Part shown: positions 18,790-27,121 of the stretch, in pieces
How the letters are laid out: each line of letters starts with the position of its first letter
Numbering within the stretch: the stretch's first letter is position 1
Source: Caldifarciminota bacterium
Lineage (GTDB): Bacteria > Hydrothermota > UBA3073
DNA length: 34,855 bases
Assembly: GCA_023129165.1 (NCBI GenBank)
Contig: JAGMCL010000052.1
Location: 1-34,855 of the forward strand
Direction: 5' to 3'
Position numbers and translations under genes: made by a program
Notes under the pieces: generated by a model
Told to the model about the DNA's origin: nothing
Seen by the model: only the letters and a program-made list of their open reading frames with translations
Databases searched by the model: none

Positions 18790-19690
18790 AAAGGAGACAT
18801 TTAATTTTCTTGTTGAAAATGCAATCTACCCAATGATTAGCAAGAAGGGAAAGGTCTTCTTTAAATATCCGAAGAAAGGAATGTTAACTGAGGCTAAAGC
18901 AAGAGAAATTATTGAACAATTGGATATTAAGACCAGAAACGACTGCAAAAAATTAAGGGAAAAAATCAGAAACCTGAGGTCTGCATTCAGAGAAAATCGT
19001 CCTATAAGCAAATGGATTAAAGAGGAAAGACCAAGGGAGATGCTGGTTATGCATGGTTCCAAATCACTCCCTTTATCAAAGCTTCTTGCAATAATATTAA
19101 GGACAGGAAGGGAAGGAATAAGCGCAGAAGAACTATCAAAAAGGTTATTAAATAAATTTGGTGCATTAAGAAAGATAGATACTGCATCAATTTCTGAAAT
19201 ACGTACAATAGAAGGAATAGGTCTTGCAAAAGCAGCACAAATAAAAGCTGCACTTGAACTTGGTAAAAGGCTGTATAAAGAAACTGCTGTAAGGAAGAGA
19301 AAGATAACAAAACCAGACGAACTTATTGAATATGTTGCAGAATATTACGGTCCCTATTTAAGGGACTCTGTTAAAGAGTTTTTTTATGTCGTACTTCTGG
19401 ATATAAAAAATAAACCTATTGATAACGTGGAAATAAGTAAGGGTAGTATAAATGCAAGTGTGGTAGATCCAAAGGACATTGTAAAAGAAGCAACTATAAG
19501 GTCAGCCTCATCAATAATTTTGGTTCATAATCATCCATCAGGTGAGACAGACCCATCTGAAGAGGATAAAAGATTAACAAAATCAATTATAGACGCCTGT
19601 GAGCTTATTGAGGTAAAAGTATTAGACCATATAATCATTGGAAAAAATCAAGAAGATTATTTTAGTTTTGCAAAGAACGGATTGATATAA
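18779..19690 (+). CDS. RadC-like JAB/MPN protein with N-terminal extension
   Basis: 303 aa, TTG start after AAAGGAGG, overlapping hsdR end; KLLAIILRTGREG, HhH IRTIEGIGLAKAAQIKAALELG, metal site VHNHPSGETDPSEED. Confidence 0.93.
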   Translation: MQPEKETFNFLVENAIYPMISKKGKVFFKYPKKGMLTEAKAREIIEQLDIKTRNDCKKLREKIRNLRSAFRENRPISKWIKEERPREMLVMHGSKSLPLSKLLAIILRTGREGISAEELSKRLLNKFGALRKIDTASISEIRTIEGIGLAKAAQIKAALELGKRLYKETAVRKRKITKPDELIEYVAEYYGPYLRDSVKEFFYVVLLDIKNKPIDNVEISKGSINASVVDPKDIVKEATIRSASSIILVHNHPSGETDPSEEDKRLTKSIIDACELIEVKVLDHIIIGKNQEDYFSFAKNGLI

Positions 19691-19706
19691 TAGAGATTTT
19701 TTTATT

Positions 19707-21182
19707 ATGAAAAAATATAAGATATTTGTAAGCGGTGTTCAAAGAGAGCTTGCAGAAGAGCGACTTGCAGTAAAGGAAGTAATTACTCAAAACGCTCTCC
19801 TCAAAAAATACTTTTCTATCTTTCTTTTTGAAGACCTTCCAGCTAAAAGTAAACCCGCAGAAAATGTCTACCTTGGAAAAGTCTTGGAGAGCGATATCCT
19901 GCTATTGTTATTAGGAAAGGAGTATGGGCAACCTGGTTCTGATGGTCTTTCAGCTATCGAAAGGGAATTTAGAAAGGCTTTAGAGCGGAATTTGAAAATT
20001 CTTGCTTATTTGAGCAAAGAAAGGGATTCTGCTAGAAACAGAAGCCTTAGAAATCTCATAAAAGAGATAAGAAGTTCATGCAGTGGATACATTTATAAAG
20101 AATTCAATGATATTCCTGACTTAAAAGAGTCTGTTTTTAACAGCCTTGTGGAACTCCTGGAGGATGAAGGTATCCTTGCCAAGCTCCCCTTTGATTCTAC
20201 GATTTGCGAAGATACAACTTATGAAGACATAAATGAAAAACTTGTAGAGAACTTTCTGAAGTATAGAGCAATAAAACTAAAAGTGGAAGTTCCTGAGATA
20301 TCCATAAGAGATTTTTTAATAAAGACTATTAAAGCGGTTCGGGAATTAGACGGAGTCTTTAAGCCAACTAATGCAGCGATTTTTTTCTTTTGTAATTACC
20401 CTCAAGAATTTATTTCTCAAAGCAGTGTAAAGGTAGCGAGATACAGGGGAAATACAAGAATAGAATTTATTGATTCCCATGAACTTACTGGTCCATTTTA
20501 TAAAATCCTTGATGATGTAGAAATGTTTTATAAAAGGAACACACGATTAGCCAGTAAGATAGTGGAATTTAAGAGAGTGGATATTCCCGAGTATCCTTTC
20601 GAGGCAATAAGAGAAGGAATAGTCAATGCAATGGCTCACAGAGATTATCTCCGCATTGGCTCTAATATTCAGATGGACATCTTTGACGATAGAATAGAGG
20701 TGACCAGCCCCGGAGGACTTCTTCCAGGGTTGGACATTAAAAATCTGGAAGGGGTTCATGAGACAAGAAACAAAAGGATTTGCAAAATCTTTCACGAAAC
20801 TAAAGATATGGAAAGATATGGGACTGGCATTGTTAAGATGAAGAATTGGATGACAGAACACGGGTTGAAGCCGCCAATAATAACTCAACCAGGCGATTTC
20901 TTCAGAATTACTTTTTATGGTCCTGGCGATAATATTTTAGATTTAGTTCCCAGTATACCTGAAGAAAGGCAAACTGATTTAAAAGAATTGGGTTTAAATG
21001 ACAGACAAATAGAAGCATTAAGATTGATGGTAAATGAAGGGAAAGCCTTAACAAACATAAAATACAGAGAATTGTTTAATGTTAGCAATCAAACATTCGT
21101 TAGAGATATGCGACTACTGTCCAAGTTGGAATTTGTTACTTCCGAAGGTAAAGGTCGGTCTTTGCAATACAAAGCAAAATAA
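19707..21182 (+). CDS. DUF4062 + COG2865-type ATP-binding/HTH protein
   Basis: 491 aa; N-term MKKYKIFVSGVQRELAEERLAVKEVI...VLESDILLLLLGKEYG (DUF4062); C-term FEAIREGIVNAMAHRDY...DRIEVTSPGGLLPG...ERYGTGIVKM (HATPase_c_4) plus winged helix. Confidence 0.88.
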   Translation: MKKYKIFVSGVQRELAEERLAVKEVITQNALLKKYFSIFLFEDLPAKSKPAENVYLGKVLESDILLLLLGKEYGQPGSDGLSAIEREFRKALERNLKILAYLSKERDSARNRSLRNLIKEIRSSCSGYIYKEFNDIPDLKESVFNSLVELLEDEGILAKLPFDSTICEDTTYEDINEKLVENFLKYRAIKLKVEVPEISIRDFLIKTIKAVRELDGVFKPTNAAIFFFCNYPQEFISQSSVKVARYRGNTRIEFIDSHELTGPFYKILDDVEMFYKRNTRLASKIVEFKRVDIPEYPFEAIREGIVNAMAHRDYLRIGSNIQMDIFDDRIEVTSPGGLLPGLDIKNLEGVHETRNKRICKIFHETKDMERYGTGIVKMKNWMTEHGLKPPIITQPGDFFRITFYGPGDNILDLVPSIPEERQTDLKELGLNDRQIEALRLMVNEGKALTNIKYRELFNVSNQTFVRDMRLLSKLEFVTSEGKGRSLQYKAK

Positions 21183-21340
21183 CAATGTCACGAAACAAGT
21201 CCAAATGTCACGAGAATGTCATGAAAAAGTATGTCACGAAAAGTGAGAGAATGTCACGGAATGCGTCACGAAAAAAGTATTCATAAGGGCGGAAAAATAA
21301 CTTACGGAATGTCCCTAAAAAATAAGAAATGTCCGTAATA

Positions 21341-22534
21341 ATGTCCGAAATCAGTAATCATCAAACAGAACTTCCGGGAGGCTGGCGGTGGGGTAAATTG
21401 GGGGAGGTGTGCGATCGGACGAAGAATCGAGATCCAAGAGATAAACCGGAGAAGACTTTCCAATATGTTGACATATCGAGTATTGATAATCGTCTAAAGC
21501 GAATTACAGAGGCCCGGACAATTCTTGGGAAGGATGCACCTAGTCGAGCAAGACAAGTCATCAAGACAAATGATGTTCTTGTAGCTACAACACGCCCGAA
21601 CTTAAATGCAGTTGCACTTGTGCCAAAGAATCTTGATAACGAAATATGTAGTACAGGATTCAGTGTTTTGAGGCCGTCGAAATTTGTTAATCCCTTGTTT
21701 TTGTTTCTCTTTGTTCAGAGTAAATATTTTATTAATATCATATCAGGACAAGTAAGAGGTATGATGTACCCAGCTGTAACCGATGGTCAAGTTCGTAATG
21801 TGTTCTTGCCTCTTCCTTCTCTCTTTGAACAAAAGCGCATCGCTATAAAAATTCAGGAACTGATGCAGGAGGTGGAGCGTGCACGGAATGCTTGCGAAAA
21901 GCAGTTAGAGGCAGCCAAATCCCTCCCTGCCACCTATCTCCGAGAAGTCTTTGAAAGCGAAGAGGCAAAGAAATGGGAAAGGAAGAAGTTGGGGGAGGTG
22001 TGTAAGGTTATTATGGGTCAATCTCCACTGGGACATACTTATAATGCAAAAAGTAAAGGCTTACCATTTTATCAAGGGAAGATCGAGTTTGGTAAAGTGT
22101 ATCTGAAGCCACCTTCAACTTGGTGTACGGAACCTCAAAAGATAGCCGAACCTAATGACATATTAATTTCGGTTAGAGCTCCTGTTGGACCAACTAATAT
22201 GTGTAATATTAATTGCTGTATTGGTCGAGGTCTCGCTACTTTACGACCTAAAAAAAGCATAGAATCATGGTTTGTATTCTATTGCCTTCGCGTTATTGAA
22301 CCAGAAATCTCCAAGATAGGACAAGGATCAACCTTTTCTGCAATCTCTAAATCTCAAATCCAAGATCTTGAAATTCCTATCCCTTCTCTCTCGATTCAGC
22401 AATGCATCGCTTTAGAACTCAAAGAAAAAATGGCAGAGGTGGAGAAACTTTGTAATAGGATTGAAGAACAATTAGAAGCAATAAATGCCTTACCACAAGC
22501 AATTTTAAGGAAAGCATTCAGAGGAGAGTTATAA
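21341..22534 (+). CDS. hsdS: Type I restriction-modification specificity subunit S
   Basis: Track ORF from 21329; ATG at 21341 matches the conserved MSEISNH start. Two TRDs (GWRWGKLGEVC..; WERKKLGEVC..) and two helical repeats (EQKRIAIKIQELMQEVERARNACEKQLEAAKSLP; IQQCIALELKEKMAEVEKLCNRIEEQLEAINALPQAILRKAFRGEL). Confidence 0.95.
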   Translation: MSEISNHQTELPGGWRWGKLGEVCDRTKNRDPRDKPEKTFQYVDISSIDNRLKRITEARTILGKDAPSRARQVIKTNDVLVATTRPNLNAVALVPKNLDNEICSTGFSVLRPSKFVNPLFLFLFVQSKYFINIISGQVRGMMYPAVTDGQVRNVFLPLPSLFEQKRIAIKIQELMQEVERARNACEKQLEAAKSLPATYLREVFESEEAKKWERKKLGEVCKVIMGQSPLGHTYNAKSKGLPFYQGKIEFGKVYLKPPSTWCTEPQKIAEPNDILISVRAPVGPTNMCNINCCIGRGLATLRPKKSIESWFVFYCLRVIEPEISKIGQGSTFSAISKSQIQDLEIPIPSLSIQQCIALELKEKMAEVEKLCNRIEEQLEAINALPQAILRKAFRGEL

Positions 22535-22544
22535 AATTAGCACA

Positions 22545-23216
22545 ATGGATAATAGGTTATATAAGAAATTACTATCGATAGATGTTTTAAAAAGAGCATG
22601 GCAGCTTGTTAGGAATGATGGTCGTGGGAATTTTATTCAATTTTTAATCTTTCTTGTCCTTTTAGGAACTTGTATTTTCGGGATCATAAATGTAAAGCAA
22701 CATAGTAAATACTATCGTAACTCAATTAGACCTTATGTTAAATGTATACCAAGAAGAGGTATAGAGATCAATGATGGATATGTTCGTTATGAGTATTTTA
22801 TAGAAAACAAAGGGAAAACACCGGCATATAAAGTTAAGTCTTATTCTACTCCCACTTCTGAAGAAGTTTTCCCTGTTGATACATTTATTAGGAAAATAAA
22901 AAAAGACCCGGGCCCTCTCAGAAGTATTATATTTCAAGAAGATACAATGTATGGCTCTTCAAATAAAATTCCTACAACATATGGAGACAATAAACCCATC
23001 TCGAGAACTGACATAATACAAAGCATAAAAGAGGGAGAACGAAAACTATATATTCATTTCTACTTTGAATTCATAGATGTTAATGGAAAGCAATATTTCC
23101 TTAGAAGTTCTTATTTACTGACAGATTTCAAGGAATCTAAAGAGATTTGCGATTGTAATTGGGCTATGATAGATGTATCAGAAACCCCAATAATAGTCAA
23201 AAACTCTAATGATTAA
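22545..23216 (+). CDS. Hypothetical membrane-anchored protein within RM operon
   Basis: 223 aa; TM FIQFLIFLVLLGTCIFGII near N-terminus, then predicted beta-rich domain (YVRYEYFIENKGKTPAYKVKSYSTPT); 10 bp after hsdS. Confidence 0.85.
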   Translation: MDNRLYKKLLSIDVLKRAWQLVRNDGRGNFIQFLIFLVLLGTCIFGIINVKQHSKYYRNSIRPYVKCIPRRGIEINDGYVRYEYFIENKGKTPAYKVKSYSTPTSEEVFPVDTFIRKIKKDPGPLRSIIFQEDTMYGSSNKIPTTYGDNKPISRTDIIQSIKEGERKLYIHFYFEFIDVNGKQYFLRSSYLLTDFKESKEICDCNWAMIDVSETPIIVKNSND

Positions 23217-23280
23217 CGAAGAGAATAAATAGAGTTATCCAATACTTAGAAACTCTAAAAATGAGAAGATAGGAGGAGAA

Positions 23281-24789
23281 ATGCCTAAAACCAACTCCCG
23301 CAAAATTACCACCCCGCAATCACTGAATACCTACATAAAGGGTATATGTGATATTATGCGGAGGTCGGGAAGGGCGGGGGCTCTCCAGTATGTGCCTGAA
23401 CTTACCTGGATGCTTTTCCTTCGCATTCTTGATGAAAAAGAGGAAAAAGAAACAGAACATACTAAGGCATTAGGTAGAGAATTTACTCCTTCACTCCAAT
23501 ATCCATATCGCTGGCGAGATTGGGCTGCACCTGATGGAAAGAAAAGAAAAGAGTTACAAGAGGGAACATTCGGAAGATTTATGAGCTTTGTTGATGGTGA
23601 CTTGCTGCCTACCCTCAAAAAATTAAAGGATAAACCTGGTTCAACTCCTCGTCAGAAGGTTGTCAGTCAAGTCTTCTCCTCTTTTGAGAAAACGGGTATT
23701 GATACCGAACGCAATCTTTTAGATATACTTGATAAAATTCATGAACTCTCCCTGGAGCAAGTTGAAGAAACCCACATGTTCACACTCTCCCAGGTCTATG
23801 AGGGACTGATACAGAAAATGGGTGAGAAAAACAACGACGGTGGACAGTTTTTTACACCAAGAGAGGTTATTCGTGTTATGGTTAAAGTGATTGACCCGAA
23901 GATTGGAGAAACCGTTTATGACCCCTGCTGTGGAACGGGTGGGTTTCTGGCTCAGGCATATCTACATATGAATAAAAATGCAACAATAGCAGATGACATT
24001 GAAACCCTCAAGATTAGAACCTTCTACGGTAGAGAGAAAGAAAATCTTGTTTACCCCATTGTCCTTGCAAATCTCGTGCTTCATGAGATAGATGAACCAC
24101 ATATATGGCATGGCAACACGCTAACAGGTCATGAGGTTTATGGTGGACTTTTCCAGGGTGCACCCGTCCTCTTTGATTTAGTGCTTACTAATCCTCCATT
24201 TGGTGGTAAAGAGGGAAAAGATGCTCGGACTCATTTCGCCTATAAAACCAGCTCAACACAGGTATTATTTTTACAGCATGTTATTGACAACCTTAAAAAT
24301 GGTGGTAGATGTGGTATTGTAATGGATGAAGGTGTTTTATTCCGAACAAACGAAAAAGCCTTTGTTCAGACCAAACGCAAACTCCTAAGTGAGTGCAACC
24401 TCTATTGTATTGTAAGTCTCCCTCCCAAGGTATTCCTTAATGCTGGTGCTATGAGTAAAACTAATCTTCTATTTTTTGTCAAAGGCGAATCCACTAAAGA
24501 AATATGGTATTATGACCTGTCTGATTTAAATGTAACAAAAAGGCAGCCCTTAACTATGCATCAATTTGAGGAGTTCTTTAAATTACTACCAGAAAGAAAA
24601 GAAAGTGAGCACTCCTGGAAGGTTCCAATAGAAGAAATAGAAGAGAAAAATTACGATATTAAAGCAGTTAATCCAAATAGAAAGATTGAAGAAGATACAC
24701 GAACACCAGAGGAATTAATTACACTTATTGAATCGGAACAAAAAGAAATTCTAAAAGCATTGGAAAAATTGAAAAATAAAGGTTTGTGA
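23281..24789 (+). CDS. hsdM: Type I restriction-modification methyltransferase M subunit
   Basis: 502 aa; GGQFFTPREVIRVMV, YDPCCGTGGFLAQAY, DLVLTNPPFGGKEG, preceded by AGGAGG. Confidence 0.97.
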   Translation: MPKTNSRKITTPQSLNTYIKGICDIMRRSGRAGALQYVPELTWMLFLRILDEKEEKETEHTKALGREFTPSLQYPYRWRDWAAPDGKKRKELQEGTFGRFMSFVDGDLLPTLKKLKDKPGSTPRQKVVSQVFSSFEKTGIDTERNLLDILDKIHELSLEQVEETHMFTLSQVYEGLIQKMGEKNNDGGQFFTPREVIRVMVKVIDPKIGETVYDPCCGTGGFLAQAYLHMNKNATIADDIETLKIRTFYGREKENLVYPIVLANLVLHEIDEPHIWHGNTLTGHEVYGGLFQGAPVLFDLVLTNPPFGGKEGKDARTHFAYKTSSTQVLFLQHVIDNLKNGGRCGIVMDEGVLFRTNEKAFVQTKRKLLSECNLYCIVSLPPKVFLNAGAMSKTNLLFFVKGESTKEIWYYDLSDLNVTKRQPLTMHQFEEFFKLLPERKESEHSWKVPIEEIEEKNYDIKAVNPNRKIEEDTRTPEELITLIESEQKEILKALEKLKNKGL

Positions 24790-24797
24790 GATATAAT

Positions 24798-25009
24798 ATG
24801 ATAAAACCTAACCCTTTCACTCCAAAGTCTGGTTTGGAGCAGAAAATCTTTTTCAATAGGGAAGATGAGATAAAATTGCCGATATTGAGATAAAAAGTTT
24901 GAATGTTTATCTTCGTAGGTTGGTAGAGAAAGGAATCTTAATAGATATTATGCGTGGCGAATATAAATTAAAAGACATTCTATTGTGTGAATACCTGAGA
25001 AGAAAATAA
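24798..25009 (+). pseudogene. AAA ATPase (ATPase_2-like) with internal deletion
   Basis: N-terminal MIKPNPFTPKSGLEQKIFFNREDEIKLPILR* then, after frameshift, C-terminal IEIKSLNVYLRRLVEKGILIDIMRGEYKLKDILLCEYLRRK*. Confidence 0.65.
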
Positions 25010-25349
25010 CAAAAATTACAAATCAAGCCTAATGTTGTAATTTCTGTAATTTTAGACATTGATGAAGCGGGGTTAGACCCACAAAAAGAATCTAAAGTTC
25101 TAATCGCACCATAGTGGCGTTTGAATTTAAAATTGACAATTGACGATTGAAAATTTTCCTAATCACACCAGGAAAGGAGTAATTCAGGTTTAAGTCTTTA
25201 AATTACAGACCTACCTGTCTGTAGGTAAGTAAGGGTGAAGTAAAACTGCCGTAATTACGGAATCATAGATTCGCGAATAGGTTAGTTCCGATTGCGCCGA
25301 GAATCGTAATTAAGGAAGTTACTATTTTCGTTGACAGAACTAAAGAAAA

Positions 25350-25385
25350 CTATATTTCTGTTTTCTACAACAAACAGAAATATAG
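25350..25385. repeat. Perfect 14-bp inverted repeat upstream of fic
   Basis: CTATATTTCTGTTT-TCTACAAC-AAACAGAAATATAG, 51 bp before fic ATG. Confidence 0.8.
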
Positions 25386-25436
25386 AAATCTATAATTTCG
25401 TTTGTAGGTCTTAATAAATTTCTCTTTAGTGAGATT

Positions 25437-26576
25437 ATGAGATCAGGAAGACACATCCAGCAACTACAAGGAGACTTGTCTTATCTGGCATTTATGCCGA
25501 ACTTTTTGCCACCAAAGCCTCCAATTAAGATAGATAAGGTAATGTTAGACTTGCTTTCTAAAGCCGATAGATTCATAGGACGATTAGATATGATAACTGA
25601 AGTATTACCAGACCCTGATTTTTTTATATTTATGTATATTAGAAAAGAAGCCACATCCTCAAGTCAGGTAGAAGGAACACAAGCCACTTTTGCTGATGTC
25701 TTGAAAGTTGAGGCTAACATTAAAGATCCAGCAATTCCTGATGATGTCCAGGAAATATTGAATTATATCGAAGCAATGAACTATGGCATTAAGAGACTTG
25801 GGAGTTTGCCATTGTCCTTACGTTTGATTAGAGAAATCCACCAACTCCTTTTACAAGGAGTCCGCGGAAAATATAAGAACCCCGGTGAGTTTAGGAAAAG
25901 TCAAAATTGGGTTGGTGGTAGAACAATAAATACGGCGAGTTATGTCCCACCTCCAGTATCAGAATTACCACTACTTTTAGATAACCTTGAGAAATTTTTC
26001 TATGATAAATCACCAATGCCAATTTTAATAAAAACTGCCTTAATTCATTCTCAATTTGAGTTAATTCATCCCTTTTTAGATGGCAATGGTAGAGTAGGTA
26101 GGTTACTTATTACTTTTTATCTTTGTCAACAGGAGATATTACAAAGACCATTACTCTATCTTTCTGATTACTTTAAAAGATATAGAAGTGAATACTATGA
26201 TAAACTAAGTACAATTCATAAAAAGGATAATTTGGAAGATTGGATTAAGTTTTTCTTGGATGGAGTGATAGAAATTTCAAAAGAGGCTGTTAATCTATCA
26301 CGGAAGATAGTTAATTTAAGAGAACAAGATGTGAAAAAAGTCTCCAACCTGGGAAAATCAATCAAAAGTGCTTTATCCCTTTTAGAATCGCTTTACAAAT
26401 CACCAATTATTACCGTAAAATCAGTCGAAAAAGCTACAGGATTATCTCCTTCTAATGCCAACGCTTTGGTTGAAAAATTTGGAAATTTGGAAATACTAGA
26501 GAAGGTCGGAGAAAGGAAACGAAATAGGAGATTCGTTTATAAGAAATATTTGAATTTATTTGAAATAAGTCCTTAA
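25437..26576 (+). CDS. Fic family protein (putative AMP transferase)
   Basis: 379 aa; HPFLDGNGRVGRLL catalytic motif, SSSQVEGTQAT inhibitory-helix-like SxxxEG motif, C-terminal HTH (SVEKATGLSPSNANALVEKF). Confidence 0.95.
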   Translation: MRSGRHIQQLQGDLSYLAFMPNFLPPKPPIKIDKVMLDLLSKADRFIGRLDMITEVLPDPDFFIFMYIRKEATSSSQVEGTQATFADVLKVEANIKDPAIPDDVQEILNYIEAMNYGIKRLGSLPLSLRLIREIHQLLLQGVRGKYKNPGEFRKSQNWVGGRTINTASYVPPPVSELPLLLDNLEKFFYDKSPMPILIKTALIHSQFELIHPFLDGNGRVGRLLITFYLCQQEILQRPLLYLSDYFKRYRSEYYDKLSTIHKKDNLEDWIKFFLDGVIEISKEAVNLSRKIVNLREQDVKKVSNLGKSIKSALSLLESLYKSPIITVKSVEKATGLSPSNANALVEKFGNLEILEKVGERKRNRRFVYKKYLNLFEISP

Positions 26577-26580
26577 ACAT

Positions 26581-26685
26581 ATGCTTAAATTTACCGAACT
26601 AAATACAGTTGAGCGTCCCATAGTTGAACAGTGGTATTGTAATATCATAAAGATGTTAAATGTTAAATGTGAAAATAAATTGTGA
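26581..26685 (+). pseudogene. Possible 5' remnant of an hsdR-type gene
   Basis: MLKFTELNTVERPIVEQW resembles N-termini of type I R subunits, then loses similarity and stops. Confidence 0.3.
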
Positions 26686-26773
26686 GGGTTCTAATCGCCG
26701 CACAGGTCAGTAATATTAGTCTACGCATCAGCCCCGCAAATGCGAGATTTCCACTTTGTTCCAACAAACTGAT

Positions 26774-26794
26774 GCCTGCCTACCGCAGGCAGGC
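26774..26794. repeat. CCTGCC palindrome
   Basis: GCCTGCCTACCGCAGGCAGGC flanked by CAAACTGAT / ACTCCAAATT. Confidence 0.8.
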
Positions 26795-26929
26795 ACTCCA
26801 AATTAGTCTTAATTGCACAATAGTAATACAAGGAAATAGTAAGAAGCAAAACAGAGCCCACGAAATATTATAAATTACTGTAATACTCTACTGCGACAAT
26901 ACTGTGACATTTACTGTGACATAATTATT

Positions 26930-26953
26930 GAGGTCGGGAGACCTCTCCCACAA
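26930..26953. repeat. TGTAGG-type hairpin (reverse orientation)
   Basis: Reverse complement TTGTGGGA-GAGGTC-TCCC-GACCTC. Confidence 0.7.
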
Positions 26954-26994
26954 AGTTGGTATTGGAATTTATTTTATCACAATAGCAAACTACT

Positions 26995-27015
26995 GCCTGC
27001 CTACGGTAGGCAGGC
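26995..27015. repeat. CCTGCC palindrome
   Basis: Perfect arms GCCTGCCTAC/GTAGGCAGGC flanked by CAAACTACT / GCTCCAGTT. Confidence 0.8.
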
Positions 27016-27121
27016 GCTCCAGTTCTAACGCTTATTAAACGATATGCTGGTATTGTTTAATAAAGGAAGTGATTATTTAACGAATGTTAAATAAAGAATG
27101 GGATATCAAAAGGAAGGTAAG

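Noticed and set aside
26682-26873. 63-aa ORF after fic
   Set aside because: Spans palindromic repeat and low-complexity intergenic DNA; no recognisable domain.
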